Shown: positions 25,554 to 34,667, counted from the stretch's first letter. The stretch is DNA of 64,000 nucleotides from Flavobacterium solisilvae (GCF_012911605.1 NZ_JAAMPT010000200.1:1-64000); one strand, 5' to 3'. Notes: generated from the sequence alone by a model not told the origin. Translations and numbers: made by a program.

Positions 25554-26798
25554 ATGTCAGTTTTAGAAAAATTAACTTCCGCCGATGCTATTGCATTAGA
25601 AGACAAATATGGTGCGCACAATTATCATCCGCTACCAGTAGTATTGAGTAGAGGTGAAGGTGTGTATGTTTGGGATGTTGAAGGAAAGAAATACTACGAT
25701 TTTCTTTCGGCTTATTCGGCAGTAAATCAAGGTCATTGCCATCCAAAAATTGTTGGAGCTATGATTAATCAAGCACAAACGTTAACCTTAACTTCTCGTG
25801 CTTTTTACAACGACAAACTTGGTGTTTATGAAGAATTCATCACAAACTATTTTGGTTTTGACAAAGTTCTTCCAATGAATACTGGAGCAGAAGCAGTAGA
25901 AACGGCTTTGAAAATCTCCAGAAAATGGGCGTATGAGAAGAAAGGAATTCAGGAAAACCAAGCACAAATCATTGTTTGTGAAGGTAATTTCCACGGAAGA
26001 ACAACCACTATCATTTCGTTTTCTAATGATGAAAATGCTAGAAAGAATTTTGGTCCATACACCGAAGGATTTATAAGAATTCCATATAATGACATCGATG
26101 CTCTAGAAAAAGCACTTCAATCGTCAAACAATATTGCCGGATTTTTAGTTGAACCTATTCAAGGTGAAGCTGGCGTTTATGTTCCAAATGATGGTTATTT
26201 GGCAAAAGCAAAAGCATTGTGTGAAGCGAATAACGTTTTATTCATTGCCGATGAAGTTCAAACAGGAATTGCTCGTACTGGAAAATTATTAGCCGTTCAT
26301 CACGAAAATGTGCAACCTGATGTTTTAATTTTAGGGAAAGCCGTTTCTGGTGGCGTTTATCCAGTTTCTGCCGTTTTGGCCAATGACGAAATCATGAATG
26401 TGATTAAACCAGGACAACACGGTTCAACTTTTGGTGGAAATCCAGTTGCGGCTGCAGTTGCCATTGCGGCATTGGAAGTTGTAAAAGATGAAAACCTTGC
26501 TGAAAACGCAGAACGATTAGGAGCAATTTTCAGAGAAAAAATAGGAGAGTTTGTTACTAATTCAAACATTGCAACGCTTGTTCGCGGAAAAGGTTTGTTG
26601 AATGCCATTGTGATTAACGATACTGAAGAAAGCGATACGGCTTGGAATATCTGTATGAAATTAGCAGAGAATGGTTTACTAGCAAAACCAACGCATGGAA
26701 ACATTATTCGTTTTGCTCCGCCATTAGTTATGAACGAGGAACAATTACTTGATTGTGTTTCGATTATCATTAATACGTTAAAGGAATTTGAGAAGTAA
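25554..26798 (+). CDS. rocD: ornithine aminotransferase
   Basis: A 414-residue class III PLP enzyme that converts ornithine and 2-oxoglutarate into glutamate semialdehyde and glutamate in arginine degradation. Landmarks are [12 protein letters not shown] (109-120), the cofactor-contacting [13 protein letters not shown] with Asp233, and the Schiff-base Lys262 in [13 protein letters not shown]. The early motif [18 protein letters not shown] identifies ornithine rather than acetylornithine transaminase. Monocistronic, with its own terminator. Confidence 0.95.
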   Translation: MSVLEKLTSADAIALEDKYGAHNYHPLPVVLSRGEGVYVWDVEGKKYYDFLSAYSAVNQGHCHPKIVGAMINQAQTLTLTSRAFYNDKLGVYEEFITNYFGFDKVLPMNTGAEAVETALKISRKWAYEKKGIQENQAQIIVCEGNFHGRTTTIISFSNDENARKNFGPYTEGFIRIPYNDIDALEKALQSSNNIAGFLVEPIQGEAGVYVPNDGYLAKAKALCEANNVLFIADEVQTGIARTGKLLAVHHENVQPDVLILGKAVSGGVYPVSAVLANDEIMNVIKPGQHGSTFGGNPVAAAVAIAALEVVKDENLAENAERLGAIFREKIGEFVTNSNIATLVRGKGLLNAIVINDTEESDTAWNICMKLAENGLLAKPTHGNIIRFAPPLVMNEEQLLDCVSIIINTLKEFEK

Positions 26799-26823
26799 AA
26801 ACTCAAATTCATTAGAAATAATA

Positions 26824-26857
26824 AAACCGTCTCGTTATAACAACAAGACGGTTTTTC
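26824..26857 (+). terminator. intrinsic terminator after rocD
   Basis: Stem AAACCGTCT / AGACGGTTT with a T run, 26 bases past the stop codon. Confidence 0.85.
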
Positions 26858-26879
26858 TTTAGGGTTAAAATTGAAAATA

Positions 26880-27233
26880 CTATTTGTTTTGCATTTGTCT
26901 AATTAACTCCATAAGTTGCTGTTGTTGCTCAACATCTTTTCCAGTAACTTTCATGTAGATATAATAAATTAAAGACAATACACTTAGTGCTAAACCTACA
27001 TAATTCACGATTTTCCATGTGTTTAAACTTCCGCTAATGTATTGCTCTGGATTTTCTGCGTATATTTTTTCTGCTTTATTTGCTAAAAAAATTCCTATTC
27101 CAGATAAAATAACTCCTAGAATTCCACTAGTACAACAACAACCTACATACGATAATATTCCTAAAATCATTACAGCTTGTTCGTTGGGAAGCTTTTGTTT
27201 ACCTTCAAAATTGTTAAAGTTTGATTGTTCCAT
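26880..27233 (-). CDS. CCC-motif membrane protein
   Basis: A 117-residue inner-membrane protein with a polar N-terminus, a first hydrophobic region carrying the CCC motif (YVGCCCTSGILGVILSGIG), a second membrane segment (about 73-93) and a Gln-rich C-terminal tail. The CCC-motif family is found in Bacteroidota beside DUF2752 genes, as here, 16 bases away. Function unknown; it resembles DUF4190 proteins in overall shape. Confidence 0.82.
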   Translation of the reverse strand: MEQSNFNNFEGKQKLPNEQAVMILGILSYVGCCCTSGILGVILSGIGIFLANKAEKIYAENPEQYISGSLNTWKIVNYVGLALSVLSLIYYIYMKVTGKDVEQQQQLMELIRQMQNK

Positions 27234-27249
27234 AAAATAAAAGATATAG

Positions 27250-27528
27250 TTAATAATTGGTTACACGATAAAAATAGGAAACAACCATAATTACAGCATT
27301 GGTTACAGCTAAACCAATAATTGCTTTTTGGTAGTTTCGAGATTTGTCAATAAAATGAAGTGCTAAAACAATAAAAAATAAAAGCGTTGTAAAAATGGCA
27401 GGAAACATATTAAAAGCGCCAACAAAATCGCCTTTGAGTAAAAGCATCAATGAACGCTGTGTTCCACAACCGAAACATTCGATGCCAAAAAGTTTTTTGT
27501 TCATGCAAGGCAACATATATTCTTCCAT
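27250..27528 (-). CDS. DUF2752 membrane protein
   Basis: A 92-residue protein with the DUF2752 signature GIECFGCGTQRS (normally C-P-G-C-G) near residue 15-26 and two membrane helices after it. It precedes the CCC-motif gene in a two-gene operon that recurs in this group. Function unknown. The family Pro is replaced by Phe between the cysteines. Confidence 0.85.
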   Translation of the reverse strand: MEEYMLPCMNKKLFGIECFGCGTQRSLMLLLKGDFVGAFNMFPAIFTTLLFFIVLALHFIDKSRNYQKAIIGLAVTNAVIMVVSYFYRVTNY

Positions 27529-27626
27529 TGCTACTTTCTTTTAAAGAAAGAACAAGTTTACAAATTATTTTTTCAATAAAAAATGGTATCGCTGTAAAGT
27601 TTCTTATTTTTGAAATAAAAAAAAGC

Positions 27627-28166
27627 ATGTTTCAAGTTGGTGATAAAGTTTCAGTTTTAGATGATGATATCGATGGAGTAGTGGTTTCTATTAAAAATCA
27701 AGAAGTTACTATTGATACTTCGGATGGATTTTTGTTGACTTTTCAAGCAAATGAATTAATTAAAATTGGAAATTCAGCAGAAATTGATTTTAATTTCAGC
27801 AAAGCCAAAGTTATTAGCGAAAAAGAAATTCCAAAGCCAAACTATATCAATAAGGAGAAAAAATCCAAAAAGGAAGTTCCTGTTCCTGATTTTGATTTAC
27901 ACATTGAAAAATTAGTGAAAAACTATAAATCAATGAGTAACTATGAAATTTTAACCATTCAAACGGAAACTGCTAAAAAGCATATCGATTTTGCTATCAG
28001 AAACCGAATTCCAAAAATTGTTCTAATTCACGGTGTTGGCGATGGTGTTCTTAAATCGGAAATTAATTTTATGCTTGGTCGATATGATGGTGTTACGTTT
28101 CAAGATGCTAATTATCAAAAATATGGTCTTGGCGCAACAGAAGTGTATTTCAAGCAAAACAAATAA
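27627..28166 (+). CDS. Smr-domain protein
   Basis: A 179-residue cytoplasmic protein. I take the ATG at 27627; the open frame extends much further upstream, but only into the divergent DUF2752 gene. The N-terminal 60 residues form a small beta domain (MFQVGDKVSVLDDDIDGVVVSI), and the C-terminal Smr domain (about 88-178) has the DLHI motif and HGVGDGVLKSEI, matching the HGxGxG signature. Smr domains are nucleases acting on DNA or RNA, related to the MutS2 tail. Here there is no MutS2 ATPase, so a role in mismatch repair is not implied. Confidence 0.88.
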   Translation: MFQVGDKVSVLDDDIDGVVVSIKNQEVTIDTSDGFLLTFQANELIKIGNSAEIDFNFSKAKVISEKEIPKPNYINKEKKSKKEVPVPDFDLHIEKLVKNYKSMSNYEILTIQTETAKKHIDFAIRNRIPKIVLIHGVGDGVLKSEINFMLGRYDGVTFQDANYQKYGLGATEVYFKQNK

Positions 28167-28169
28167 AAA

Positions 28170-28196
28170 AAATCCCGAGTACCAATCGGGATTTTC
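28170..28196. terminator. bidirectional terminator between converging genes
   Basis: Stem AAATCCCGA / TCGGGATTT with A-rich and T-rich flanks, positioned three bases after the Smr gene stop and about 40 bases from the end of the leftward gene at 28239. Confidence 0.85.
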
Positions 28197-28238
28197 ATTT
28201 TCCAAAAACTAACTAATTATAATAAATTAAATTTATCC

Positions 28239-28589
28239 TTAAGCTACGCTGCTTTCTTGACCAACGATTTTTTTCAATACTGTTTTGATTAATACTTTGT
28301 TAGTAGTAATTCCAGAGTTGATTAATTGTTTTCTACCAAATGATAAAGTAGCTGGTTTATCATTTGAAGTTTTGTTTACACTTCCAACGAACCAAACCGC
28401 AAATTCAGTAGTTGTTGCAGCAACAGAATTTTCAGTAGAAACCATTTCTGTAGTTGGTTCAACAATAGAAACTTCATTTTTAGTTTCTTGACCAAATACA
28501 GTTGAAGTTGATAAAAACATAACTACAAATAAAACAAATAAAGTAACGATTGAGTTTCTTTTTGAAGTATTTGTGTTTGTTGTTGTCAT
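28239..28589 (-). CDS. small secreted protein
   Basis: A 116-residue exported protein with a signal segment (SIVTLFVLFVVMFLSTSTVFGQ, cleavage near residue 34), a Thr/Glu-rich linker and a short conserved-looking C-terminal part (AVWFVGSVNK...LINSGITTNKVLIKTVLKKIV). I do not recognise the family. The region upstream carries a perfect 14-base palindrome at 28680-28693. Confidence 0.6.
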   Translation of the reverse strand: MTTTNTNTSKRNSIVTLFVLFVVMFLSTSTVFGQETKNEVSIVEPTTEMVSTENSVAATTTEFAVWFVGSVNKTSNDKPATLSFGRKQLINSGITTNKVLIKTVLKKIVGQESSVA

Positions 28590-28679
28590 ATCTTTTGTTT
28601 TAGTTTCTGTTTTAATTCTGAACCAAAACTACGTCGATGATGCAACGAGGTGAAAATTTTTCGATAATTAACTCTAAAA

Positions 28680-28693
28680 GTCGTTTAAACGAC
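28680..28693. promoter_or_regulatory. perfect 14-base palindrome GTCGTTTAAACGAC
   Basis: A perfect dyad about 90 bases upstream of the leftward secreted-protein gene, of a length and symmetry suited to a dimeric repressor. No T tract follows. Role is inferred only. Confidence 0.45.
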
Positions 28694-28761
28694 AAAATCA
28701 ACAATATCAAGGGTTTTGAGCGTTTTTTTAGTGCAGTTCATCTATAAAATGTTAAAAAAAC

Positions 28762-28796
28762 GTGTATTTCATCGGTGAAATTCCAATAATTTCTAT
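28762..28796 (+). promoter_or_regulatory. direct-repeat motif upstream of STAS-like/rnz genes
   Basis: ATTTCATCGG followed about 20 bases later by ATTTCTATG resembles the pairs at 31092, 34668 and 46491. It also lies inside a nine-base inverted repeat (GCAGTTCAT at 28733-28741, ATGAACTGC at 28795-28803). Weakest member of the set. Confidence 0.3.
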
Positions 28797-28883
28797 GAAC
28801 TGCGCAAATCAAAATAGAAACTACTTTTAAAAACATAGAAAATGGTATTTTCTTAGTAAATTGCGTCATAATATATTTGTCAC

Positions 28884-29216
28884 ATGAAAGTAGATCAAAA
28901 AGGACACACCACTACTATAAAGAATACGCAGTATAAAACCGCTGAATTCATAACTAAACTTACGCATGAATACAACAGCTTTAAAAATCAAAACCTTATA
29001 ATTGATTTATCGACTGATAAAGAAATTGTTATGGAAGATGTAAAATCGTTTTCAGAATTAATAAAGAAACACAAAAAGAATAAAAAATCATTCGTATTAG
29101 TAACCGATTCTATTGATTTCAACAAAGTTCCAAGCAGTATAACATTAGTTCCAACGCTTCTTGAAGCTCACGATATAATTGAAATGGAAGAAATAGAACG
29201 CGATTTAGGTTTCTAA
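28884..29216 (+). CDS. STAS-like small protein
   Basis: A 110-residue soluble protein with a beta-alpha layout (NLIIDLSTDKEIVMEDVKSFSELIKKHKKNKKSFVLVTD) that suggests a SpoIIAA/STAS-type anti-sigma-antagonist fold, but no conserved phosphoserine motif can be confirmed. It precedes rnz by nine bases and is certainly in the same operon; homologues in this position are sometimes mislabelled ribonuclease Z. Function unknown. Confidence 0.65.
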   Translation: MKVDQKGHTTTIKNTQYKTAEFITKLTHEYNSFKNQNLIIDLSTDKEIVMEDVKSFSELIKKHKKNKKSFVLVTDSIDFNKVPSSITLVPTLLEAHDIIEMEEIERDLGF

Positions 29217-29225
29217 AAAACAACC

Positions 29226-30134
29226 ATGAAGTTAACAATATTAGGTTGCTATGCGGCAACACCACGAACCATTACCAATCCAACATCGCAGGTTTTAGAA
29301 ATTAAAAACCGAATGTTTCTTATCGATTGTGGCGAAGGAACTCAAGTGCAACTTCGCAAAAACAAAATCAAATTCTCATCCATTAATCATATATTTATTT
29401 CCCATCTTCATGGCGATCATTTCTATGGATTAGTAGGTTTGATTTCAACGTTTATGCTACTAAATCGTCAAACCGATTTGCACATTCACGGACCAAAAGG
29501 CATCAAAGAAATCATTTTATTGCAACTAAAATATTCTAATTCTTATACTGGTTACAATTTATATTTCCACGAATTAAGCGCTACCAAAAGCGAAATCATT
29601 TTTGAAGACGAAAAAGTAATCGTAAAAACCATTCCGCTAAAACACCGAATTTATACCAACGGATTTTTATTTCAGGAAAAAATTGGTGAACGAAAACTAA
29701 ACATTGACGAAGTTCAAAAACACAACATCGAAACCTGTTATTTTCAAAACATAAAAAACGGAAAAGACATTACGCTCGACAACGGAACGATTATACCTAA
29801 TGCCAAATTGACTTTTGATCCGCCAAAACCAAAAAGTTATGCCTTTTGTAGCGATACGATGTATGACGAAACTATAATTCCGATAATTCAAAACGCTGAT
29901 ATTCTGTATCACGAAACCACTTTTCTTGAAACCGAAGCTGATAAAGCCCAAAAAACTATGCACAGCACCGCAAAAGAAGCCGCAAAAATTGCCCAACTTG
30001 CCAATATAAAACATTTGATTTTAGGACATTACAGCACGCGATATGACAATATTGAACTGTTTAAAGAAGAAGCACAAACCATTTTTGAAAATGTAACATT
30101 AGCAGACGACGGAAAAACATTTGATTTCAATTAA
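29226..30134 (+). CDS. rnz: ribonuclease Z
   Basis: A 302-residue metallo-beta-lactamase-fold endoribonuclease that removes 3' trailers from tRNA precursors. The zinc motif is His60-x-His62-x-Asp64-His65 (SHLHGDHFYGL); downstream are FCSDT, a histidine in MHSTAKEAA and LGHYSTRY. Length matches the short-form RNase Z (about 300). Start ATG; translated just after the STAS-like gene. Confidence 0.95.
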   Translation: MKLTILGCYAATPRTITNPTSQVLEIKNRMFLIDCGEGTQVQLRKNKIKFSSINHIFISHLHGDHFYGLVGLISTFMLLNRQTDLHIHGPKGIKEIILLQLKYSNSYTGYNLYFHELSATKSEIIFEDEKVIVKTIPLKHRIYTNGFLFQEKIGERKLNIDEVQKHNIETCYFQNIKNGKDITLDNGTIIPNAKLTFDPPKPKSYAFCSDTMYDETIIPIIQNADILYHETTFLETEADKAQKTMHSTAKEAAKIAQLANIKHLILGHYSTRYDNIELFKEEAQTIFENVTLADDGKTFDFN

Positions 30135-30197
30135 TTCATTTTGAAGCGAATCGTTCGAACTTTTTTGTAAACGTAATTCCTGCTGTTCGTTTCAATC

Positions 30198-30252
30198 TGT
30201 CATTGCGAGGAACGAAGCAATCTCATAATCAAACCTTGGAGAAGCAATGACA
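30198..30252. repeat. dispersed repeat with TGTCATTGC/GCAATGACA ends
   Basis: Begins with TGTCATTGCGAGGAACGAAG and ends with GCAATGACA, the reverse complement of its first nine bases; the right arm is shortened relative to a full palindrome. A half copy of the same sequence lies at 60998-61022. Confidence 0.8.
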
Positions 30253-30337
30253 GGATTTTCACTTCCATCAGGGCTAGTTGAAAAACCATTTTATAATCAG
30301 GAAACTTAGTAACTTAGCAACATCAAATCATAAGTCA

Positions 30338-30982
30338 ATGAAAGATTTAAGCAACTATAGAAAATCATACGAAAAGAGCGAACTTCTTGAAACTAATATT
30401 CCCGAAGATCCAATCAATCTTTTCAACCGTTGGTTTCACGAAACCGAAGATTTTAGCAACATAGAAGAAGTCAACGCCATGACGGTTTCAACCATTGGTT
30501 TAGACGGATTTCCAAAAAGTAGAGTAGTGCTACTTAAAAAATTCAACGAAGAAGGTTTTATTTTCTACACTAATTATAATTCCGAAAAAGGAAAAGCAAT
30601 ACTAAACAACCCAAACGTTTGTTTGTCTTTTTTTTGGCACAGTATGGAACGACAAATTATTATTAAAGGTATCGCCGAAAAAACATCAGCAACAATTTCC
30701 GATAATTATTTTGCTTCTCGACCAGATGGAAGTAAACTTGGCGCAATAGTTTCGCCACAAAGTGAAGTCATTCCATCCAGAGAATTTTTAGACACAAAAT
30801 TAAAAGAGTTAGAAAAGGAATTTGAAAGTAAAGAAATACCAAGACCAGAAAATTGGGGTGGATTTTTAATTCGACCGATAGAAGTAGAGTTTTGGCAAGG
30901 AAGAGCAAATCGACTTCACGATCGAATTAGATATAAACTCGAAGACAATTTCAATTGGAAAATTGATCGATTATCTCCTTAA
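30338..30982 (+). CDS. pdxH: pyridoxamine 5'-phosphate oxidase
   Basis: A 214-residue FMN enzyme that makes pyridoxal 5'-phosphate from PNP or PMP, the final step of vitamin B6 synthesis and salvage. I use the ATG at 30338; an upstream TTG at 30278 would add 20 residues with no family counterpart. Seen are the N-terminal LSNYRKSYEKSELLE, the FMN-binding SRVVLLKKFNEEGFIFYTNYNSEKG, and the C-terminal VEFWQGRANRLHDRIRY signature, with the end LSP. A terminator follows. Confidence 0.96.
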   Translation: MKDLSNYRKSYEKSELLETNIPEDPINLFNRWFHETEDFSNIEEVNAMTVSTIGLDGFPKSRVVLLKKFNEEGFIFYTNYNSEKGKAILNNPNVCLSFFWHSMERQIIIKGIAEKTSATISDNYFASRPDGSKLGAIVSPQSEVIPSREFLDTKLKELEKEFESKEIPRPENWGGFLIRPIEVEFWQGRANRLHDRIRYKLEDNFNWKIDRLSP

Positions 30983-30991
30983 AATGAAATC

Positions 30992-31017
30992 AAACCACTT
31001 TTTAAGTGGTTTTTTTA
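30992..31017 (+). terminator. intrinsic terminator after pdxH
   Basis: Stem AAACCACTT / AAGTGGTTT with a three-base loop and seven T. Confidence 0.85.
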
Positions 31018-31091
31018 ATTTTTGCTACTAATGAATGTATGCGTTTTTCATTTAATTTGTAAGTTTATTATATCTTAAAAGTATTAAATTG

Positions 31092-31142
31092 TGCATTTAA
31101 TCGATTTTATTTGTATTTTAAACGATAATTGATGTAAGTTTG
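31092..31142 (+). promoter_or_regulatory. promoter with direct-repeat motif, CAP-domain gene
   Basis: CATTTAATCGAT (31094-31105) and TTTTAAACGAT (31116-31126) are spaced 21 bases apart. A TTTG at 31110-31113 and TAAGTTTG at 31135-31142 (21-base gap) give a -33/-7 pair. The repeat pair resembles those before the DUF4832 gene and the pel-like operon. Confidence 0.45.
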
Positions 31143-31251
31143 ACATACCAAATCTACAACAACACGTTCTTACAATAAAAATTTAAAGATTAGATTATTT
31201 TAAAGTGTTTGCCCCAACATCTACTTTATTAAACTTAACCTACTAACTACT

Positions 31252-31752
31252 ATGAAATCAAAAATGTTTAGAGCATTGTTGATATTATCAATTGTGTTCA
31301 CTACCGTATCTTGTTCATCAGACTCATCTGAAGAAGTTTCAACTCAAGAAGCTGTTGAAGTAAACTATGCTTACAATCAGACTGAATCAAGAATTGTGGA
31401 ATTAATCAATAATCATAGAGAAAGCATAGGATTAAATCCATTAGAAGTTATCAATTACATTTCTATAAAATCAGAAGGTCACAACGAGTACATGATTGAA
31501 AAACAATCTATCAGTCATGACGGTTTTCAACAGCGTTCTCAAAATATTATTCAGGTTTTAGGAGCTGAAAAAGTAGCTGAAAATGTTGCTTACAACTATG
31601 CTACAGCAGAAAGTGTTGTTGCCGCTTGGAAAAATAGTCCTGGACACAGAGCTAATATAGAAGGTGATTTTACACACTTTGGAATATCTGTTTCAGTAGA
31701 TGAAGCAACTGGAAAAAAATATTACACGAATATATTCATGAAAGAAAAATAG
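31252..31752 (+). CDS. CAP-domain (SCP/PR1) lipoprotein
   Basis: A 166-residue lipoprotein (signal ending FTTVSC, Cys21, then SSDSSEE, a surface-export-like acidic stretch). The CAP fold shows LINNHRESIGLNPLE, the histidines of SEGHNEY and ISHDGF, VAENVAY, and the signature WKNSPGHRANIEGDFTHFGIS. CAP proteins bind lipids or small ligands, and some act on other proteins; the specific role is unknown. Long 5' leader of about 100 bases after the predicted promoter; terminator downstream. Confidence 0.9.
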   Translation: MKSKMFRALLILSIVFTTVSCSSDSSEEVSTQEAVEVNYAYNQTESRIVELINNHRESIGLNPLEVINYISIKSEGHNEYMIEKQSISHDGFQQRSQNIIQVLGAEKVAENVAYNYATAESVVAAWKNSPGHRANIEGDFTHFGISVSVDEATGKKYYTNIFMKEK

Positions 31753-31790
31753 TTTGATTATTGTTTTGTTTGATTTTGACAGATCACTTT

Positions 31791-31821
31791 AAAAACTCAT
31801 CCATAAACGGTGAGTTTTTTT
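31791..31821. terminator. bidirectional terminator, CAP gene / exonuclease-like gene
   Basis: Stem AAAAACTCA / TGAGTTTTT with an eleven-base loop, between converging genes. Its T run reaches the stop codon of the leftward gene. Confidence 0.8.
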
Positions 31822-32410
31822 ATTTAAAACCGAGTTTTGATTTTAATTTTAAAAACAATAATGCAATCGAATAAGCTTCATCAAGAGCAAAATTTCTTTC
31901 GCTTTGTGGAATTTTATACGCGTTTTTCAATTCTTCTAATGAAAATGATTTATTAGTAATATCATACAGTTTTTGATGCATTATTTCAATATCCAAAGCC
32001 TCGTTTTTTAGTTTGCCACATTCCATTTTTTCCAAAACTTCATTAATCATTTCAATATCAAAATGAATTCGATGACCAACTAAGGTTGCGCTTCCAATAT
32101 ATTTTATAAATTCTTCAATAGCAAGCGGTTCAGCAAACTTGGGTAATTTGCTTTCCATTAAAAAATCGTTAGACAAACCATTGTCATGCAAGTATTTATA
32201 TTGTAAAATAACCAATTCCAATGTATCATTTACACGAATAACATCTTCGGTAATACCAATGGCACCAAAGGAAAGAATAACATCTTTTTTGGGATTTAAA
32301 CCTGTTGTTTCGGTGTTTAAAATAACGTATCGATTTGATTTATTTTCAAATTCTGCTACGTAATTCTTCCAAAATTCAGGATAGTTTTTGCTTTTTATCC
32401 AATCAAACAT
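31820..32410 (-). CDS. exonuclease-fold protein with altered catalytic residues
   Basis: A 196-residue DnaQ/epsilon-type 3'-5' exonuclease-fold protein. The ExoI motif reads LNTETTGLNP, with Asn32 where the family has Asp, keeping Glu34. ExoII is HRIHFDIEM with Asp118. The ExoIII region reads RNFALDEAYSIALLF, where the usual His is Asn173 and the usual Asp-Ala is Glu178-Ala. Three of five metal or catalytic positions thus differ, so it may be inactive or act as a binding module. The start overlaps the stop of the DUF294 gene by one base (TAATG), implying coupled translation. Confidence 0.8.
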   Translation of the reverse strand: MFDWIKSKNYPEFWKNYVAEFENKSNRYVILNTETTGLNPKKDVILSFGAIGITEDVIRVNDTLELVILQYKYLHDNGLSNDFLMESKLPKFAEPLAIEEFIKYIGSATLVGHRIHFDIEMINEVLEKMECGKLKNEALDIEIMHQKLYDITNKSFSLEELKNAYKIPQSERNFALDEAYSIALLFLKLKSKLGFK

Positions 32411-34323
32411 TATGAAAACTGTGTTAGTTGAAAACGATCTTTAATTAATTCTTCTAATTCTTTCATTGGAACCAAAGCTGCTTTGATTTTTTCACGATCA
32501 ATTTTTGTTAACTCATCAATATTAATGAATTGTCCCGTTGAATCATTTTTTAAACCTTCGAGCGTTCTGTATTTGGATAAAACTTGAAAAGCTTCTGCAC
32601 AGCTAAGATATATTTCAGAATATTTTGGATCTGCCATAGCCAATTGCTTAAATCTTAAATAGGTATTGTTTACACCTTTGATTTGCATACTCAAAATAAG
32701 CAATCGAGCACCATCGATTAAAGGCATAATTGCTTTGGTTTTAATGTCAAATTTCCCTTTGTTTTCGCCTTCTTCTTCGAGGTTGAATTTTTTAAAGAAA
32801 TTAAGCGGTGGATTTTTTCGTAAAGTATCGTTTCCTAAATAGTCAAAGAAAAGATTGTTGTTTTTTACATTATTAAAAATAACTTCAGTTAAAGCATCTT
32901 CAATTTTATTTTCGCCAAAAACGATTTCATAATCAAAGAAAATACTACTCATTTCATCGGTAATTTCACCTGGAGTTTTCATCCAATTGTTGTATTGTTT
33001 TACCCAGTCAGTCAATGATTTACACCAAGTCATATTACTTGCCATATGACCATTTGGACAATATAAAAAACCAACTTTCTCTAGAATAGTAGTCACTCTT
33101 TTTGAAAGCTTTATAAAATAATCTTTTACATCTCTGTATTTATCGGCAGCAACATCTTCAAATATCAAAATACTGTCTTGATCAGTCAATAAAAGTTGTT
33201 CTTTTCTACCTTGACTTCCAATGCTTAACCAAGCAAATCGTGCTGGTGGCGAACCTAAATCGAGTATAGCCAATTCAATTGCACGTTTGTTTATTGCTGA
33301 GATTATTTCGCCTGAAATATTATAAATATGTGCTAACGGAATATTTTTTGCAATTGAAGATTGAATTAAATCGGTTAGTTTTTCTCGAACTTGTTTCAAT
33401 TCTTTTGGCGTTAAAGCACGTTTAATTTCTCTAACCAAAACGCCTGGATTATTGGATTGAGCAACAACCAAATCGTGTTCAGAAATTACACCTTTAACAT
33501 CAGATTTATCAGAACCATCAACGGTTACGCAAAGATGACTAACGCTGTGTTTTAGCAACATTAATTGCGCTTCGGCTACAGAAACATTCTCAGAAACCGT
33601 AACAACAGGCGATGACATAATTTTATCAACAGTAGAAATAAGGGGAAATCTTCCGTTGGCAATTTTGCTCCTAAAATCGGTATCAGTTACAATTCCGATG
33701 GGAAAATTCTCTTCAATAACAATAACACTATTGCTTAAATTATCTGTCATCAATTGGGCAACATCTTTCACAACAGCTTTTGACGCAATTTTTAAAGGAG
33801 TTTTATTATAGCTCAATGACTGAAAATATTGAATTTCTCCAGAAGTTTGATCGGAATAAATAGTATCAGTGATTAAATTTCCTCGTTTTTCTTTATCAAA
33901 TGAATTTCTTGTATTAGAAGCAAAACTTTCTAAAAGAAAATCAAGCACATTTGGATTTTGTGATACAAAAGGTTTGAATATTTTAATAGGAATTGCATAA
34001 ACTATGCTGTCTTCGCGAGCTTTTGCTGTCATCATATAATTGTTTTTAGCAAAAAACGGACGCAAACCAAAAACATCTCCGGCATAACATTTATTAAGCA
34101 TTGTTTCTTCGGCATCAGCAATGAATGACAAATGAATAACACCAGAAGCTACAACATAAAAACTTTCGTGTAATTTATCTTCAATTTTAAACAACGTTTT
34201 GTTTTTTTCAAGCATTATGACGCCAATGCTGTTGCTAACTTCAACGAGTTCGTCATGGCTTAAATAATTAAACGGTGCGTATTCTTTTAAAAATATGGCA
34301 ATATTTTCTGCAATTGTATTCAT
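32410..34323 (-). CDS. cNMP-binding / CBS / DUF294 nucleotidyltransferase-like protein
   Basis: A 637-residue cytoplasmic signalling protein. Domains in order: cyclic-nucleotide-binding fold (about 10-125, with YAGDVFGLRPF), two CBS repeats (about 170-290, with GIVTDTDFR and GVISEHDLV), and a DUF294 nucleotidyltransferase-like domain with GSQGRKEQLLLTDQDS (369-384; Asp381 and Asp383 as metal ligands) followed by a helical DUF294_C. The plan resembles GlnD-like uridylyltransferases; partner proteins and signal are unknown. In Bacteroidota this gene and its exonuclease partner are often near acetate-uptake genes, not seen here. A -7 box (34346-34353) gives a short leader. Confidence 0.88.
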   Translation of the reverse strand: MNTIAENIAIFLKEYAPFNYLSHDELVEVSNSIGVIMLEKNKTLFKIEDKLHESFYVVASGVIHLSFIADAEETMLNKCYAGDVFGLRPFFAKNNYMMTAKAREDSIVYAIPIKIFKPFVSQNPNVLDFLLESFASNTRNSFDKEKRGNLITDTIYSDQTSGEIQYFQSLSYNKTPLKIASKAVVKDVAQLMTDNLSNSVIVIEENFPIGIVTDTDFRSKIANGRFPLISTVDKIMSSPVVTVSENVSVAEAQLMLLKHSVSHLCVTVDGSDKSDVKGVISEHDLVVAQSNNPGVLVREIKRALTPKELKQVREKLTDLIQSSIAKNIPLAHIYNISGEIISAINKRAIELAILDLGSPPARFAWLSIGSQGRKEQLLLTDQDSILIFEDVAADKYRDVKDYFIKLSKRVTTILEKVGFLYCPNGHMASNMTWCKSLTDWVKQYNNWMKTPGEITDEMSSIFFDYEIVFGENKIEDALTEVIFNNVKNNNLFFDYLGNDTLRKNPPLNFFKKFNLEEEGENKGKFDIKTKAIMPLIDGARLLILSMQIKGVNNTYLRFKQLAMADPKYSEIYLSCAEAFQVLSKYRTLEGLKNDSTGQFINIDELTKIDREKIKAALVPMKELEELIKDRFQLTQFS

Positions 34324-34345
34324 GGATTTGCTAAAAATTATTTTA

Positions 34346-34353
34346 CAAAAATA
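34346..34353 (-). promoter_or_regulatory. candidate -7 box for the DUF294 gene
   Basis: TATTTTTG on the minus strand, 22 bases before the ATG, consistent with a short leader. Confidence 0.4.
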
Positions 34354-34660
34354 AGGAATGTTATCGTGCTAAAATTATTTCTTTTTTAAAATTTATGAGA
34401 AATAGTTAAGAGTGGTTTTTGTATTTTCTATTTTACATAATATAAATTATAGTTCATATTTATTTGTATTCTTTATTGGTAACTAATTCCATTTCACGAC
34501 ATTTTAATTTTTATAATATCAGAATAATTTGCACAATATAATTCTAAAAATACAGTTATAAACACTTGAAACAAAGAATGTTAATAACTTTATTGATGTG
34601 AAATTATGTTTTTAACTACAAAACAGTTCTTTTTTGTAAGTATAATTATCAAAAATTAAT
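34354..34660. other. AT-rich gap without genes
   Basis: About 300 bases of very AT-rich DNA between divergent genes. I see no open frame, hairpin or repeat of note until the motif at 34668. Confidence 0.5.
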
Positions 34661-34667
34661 AGAAATA

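Noticed and set aside
26357..26812. 151-residue minus-strand frame over rocD
   Set aside because: Antisense to the PLP-enzyme core; Ser/Ala-rich shadow.
27450..27626. N-terminal extension of the Smr protein
   Set aside because: The added frame overlaps the divergent DUF2752 gene and is unlike the family; the ATG at 27627 begins a normal domain.
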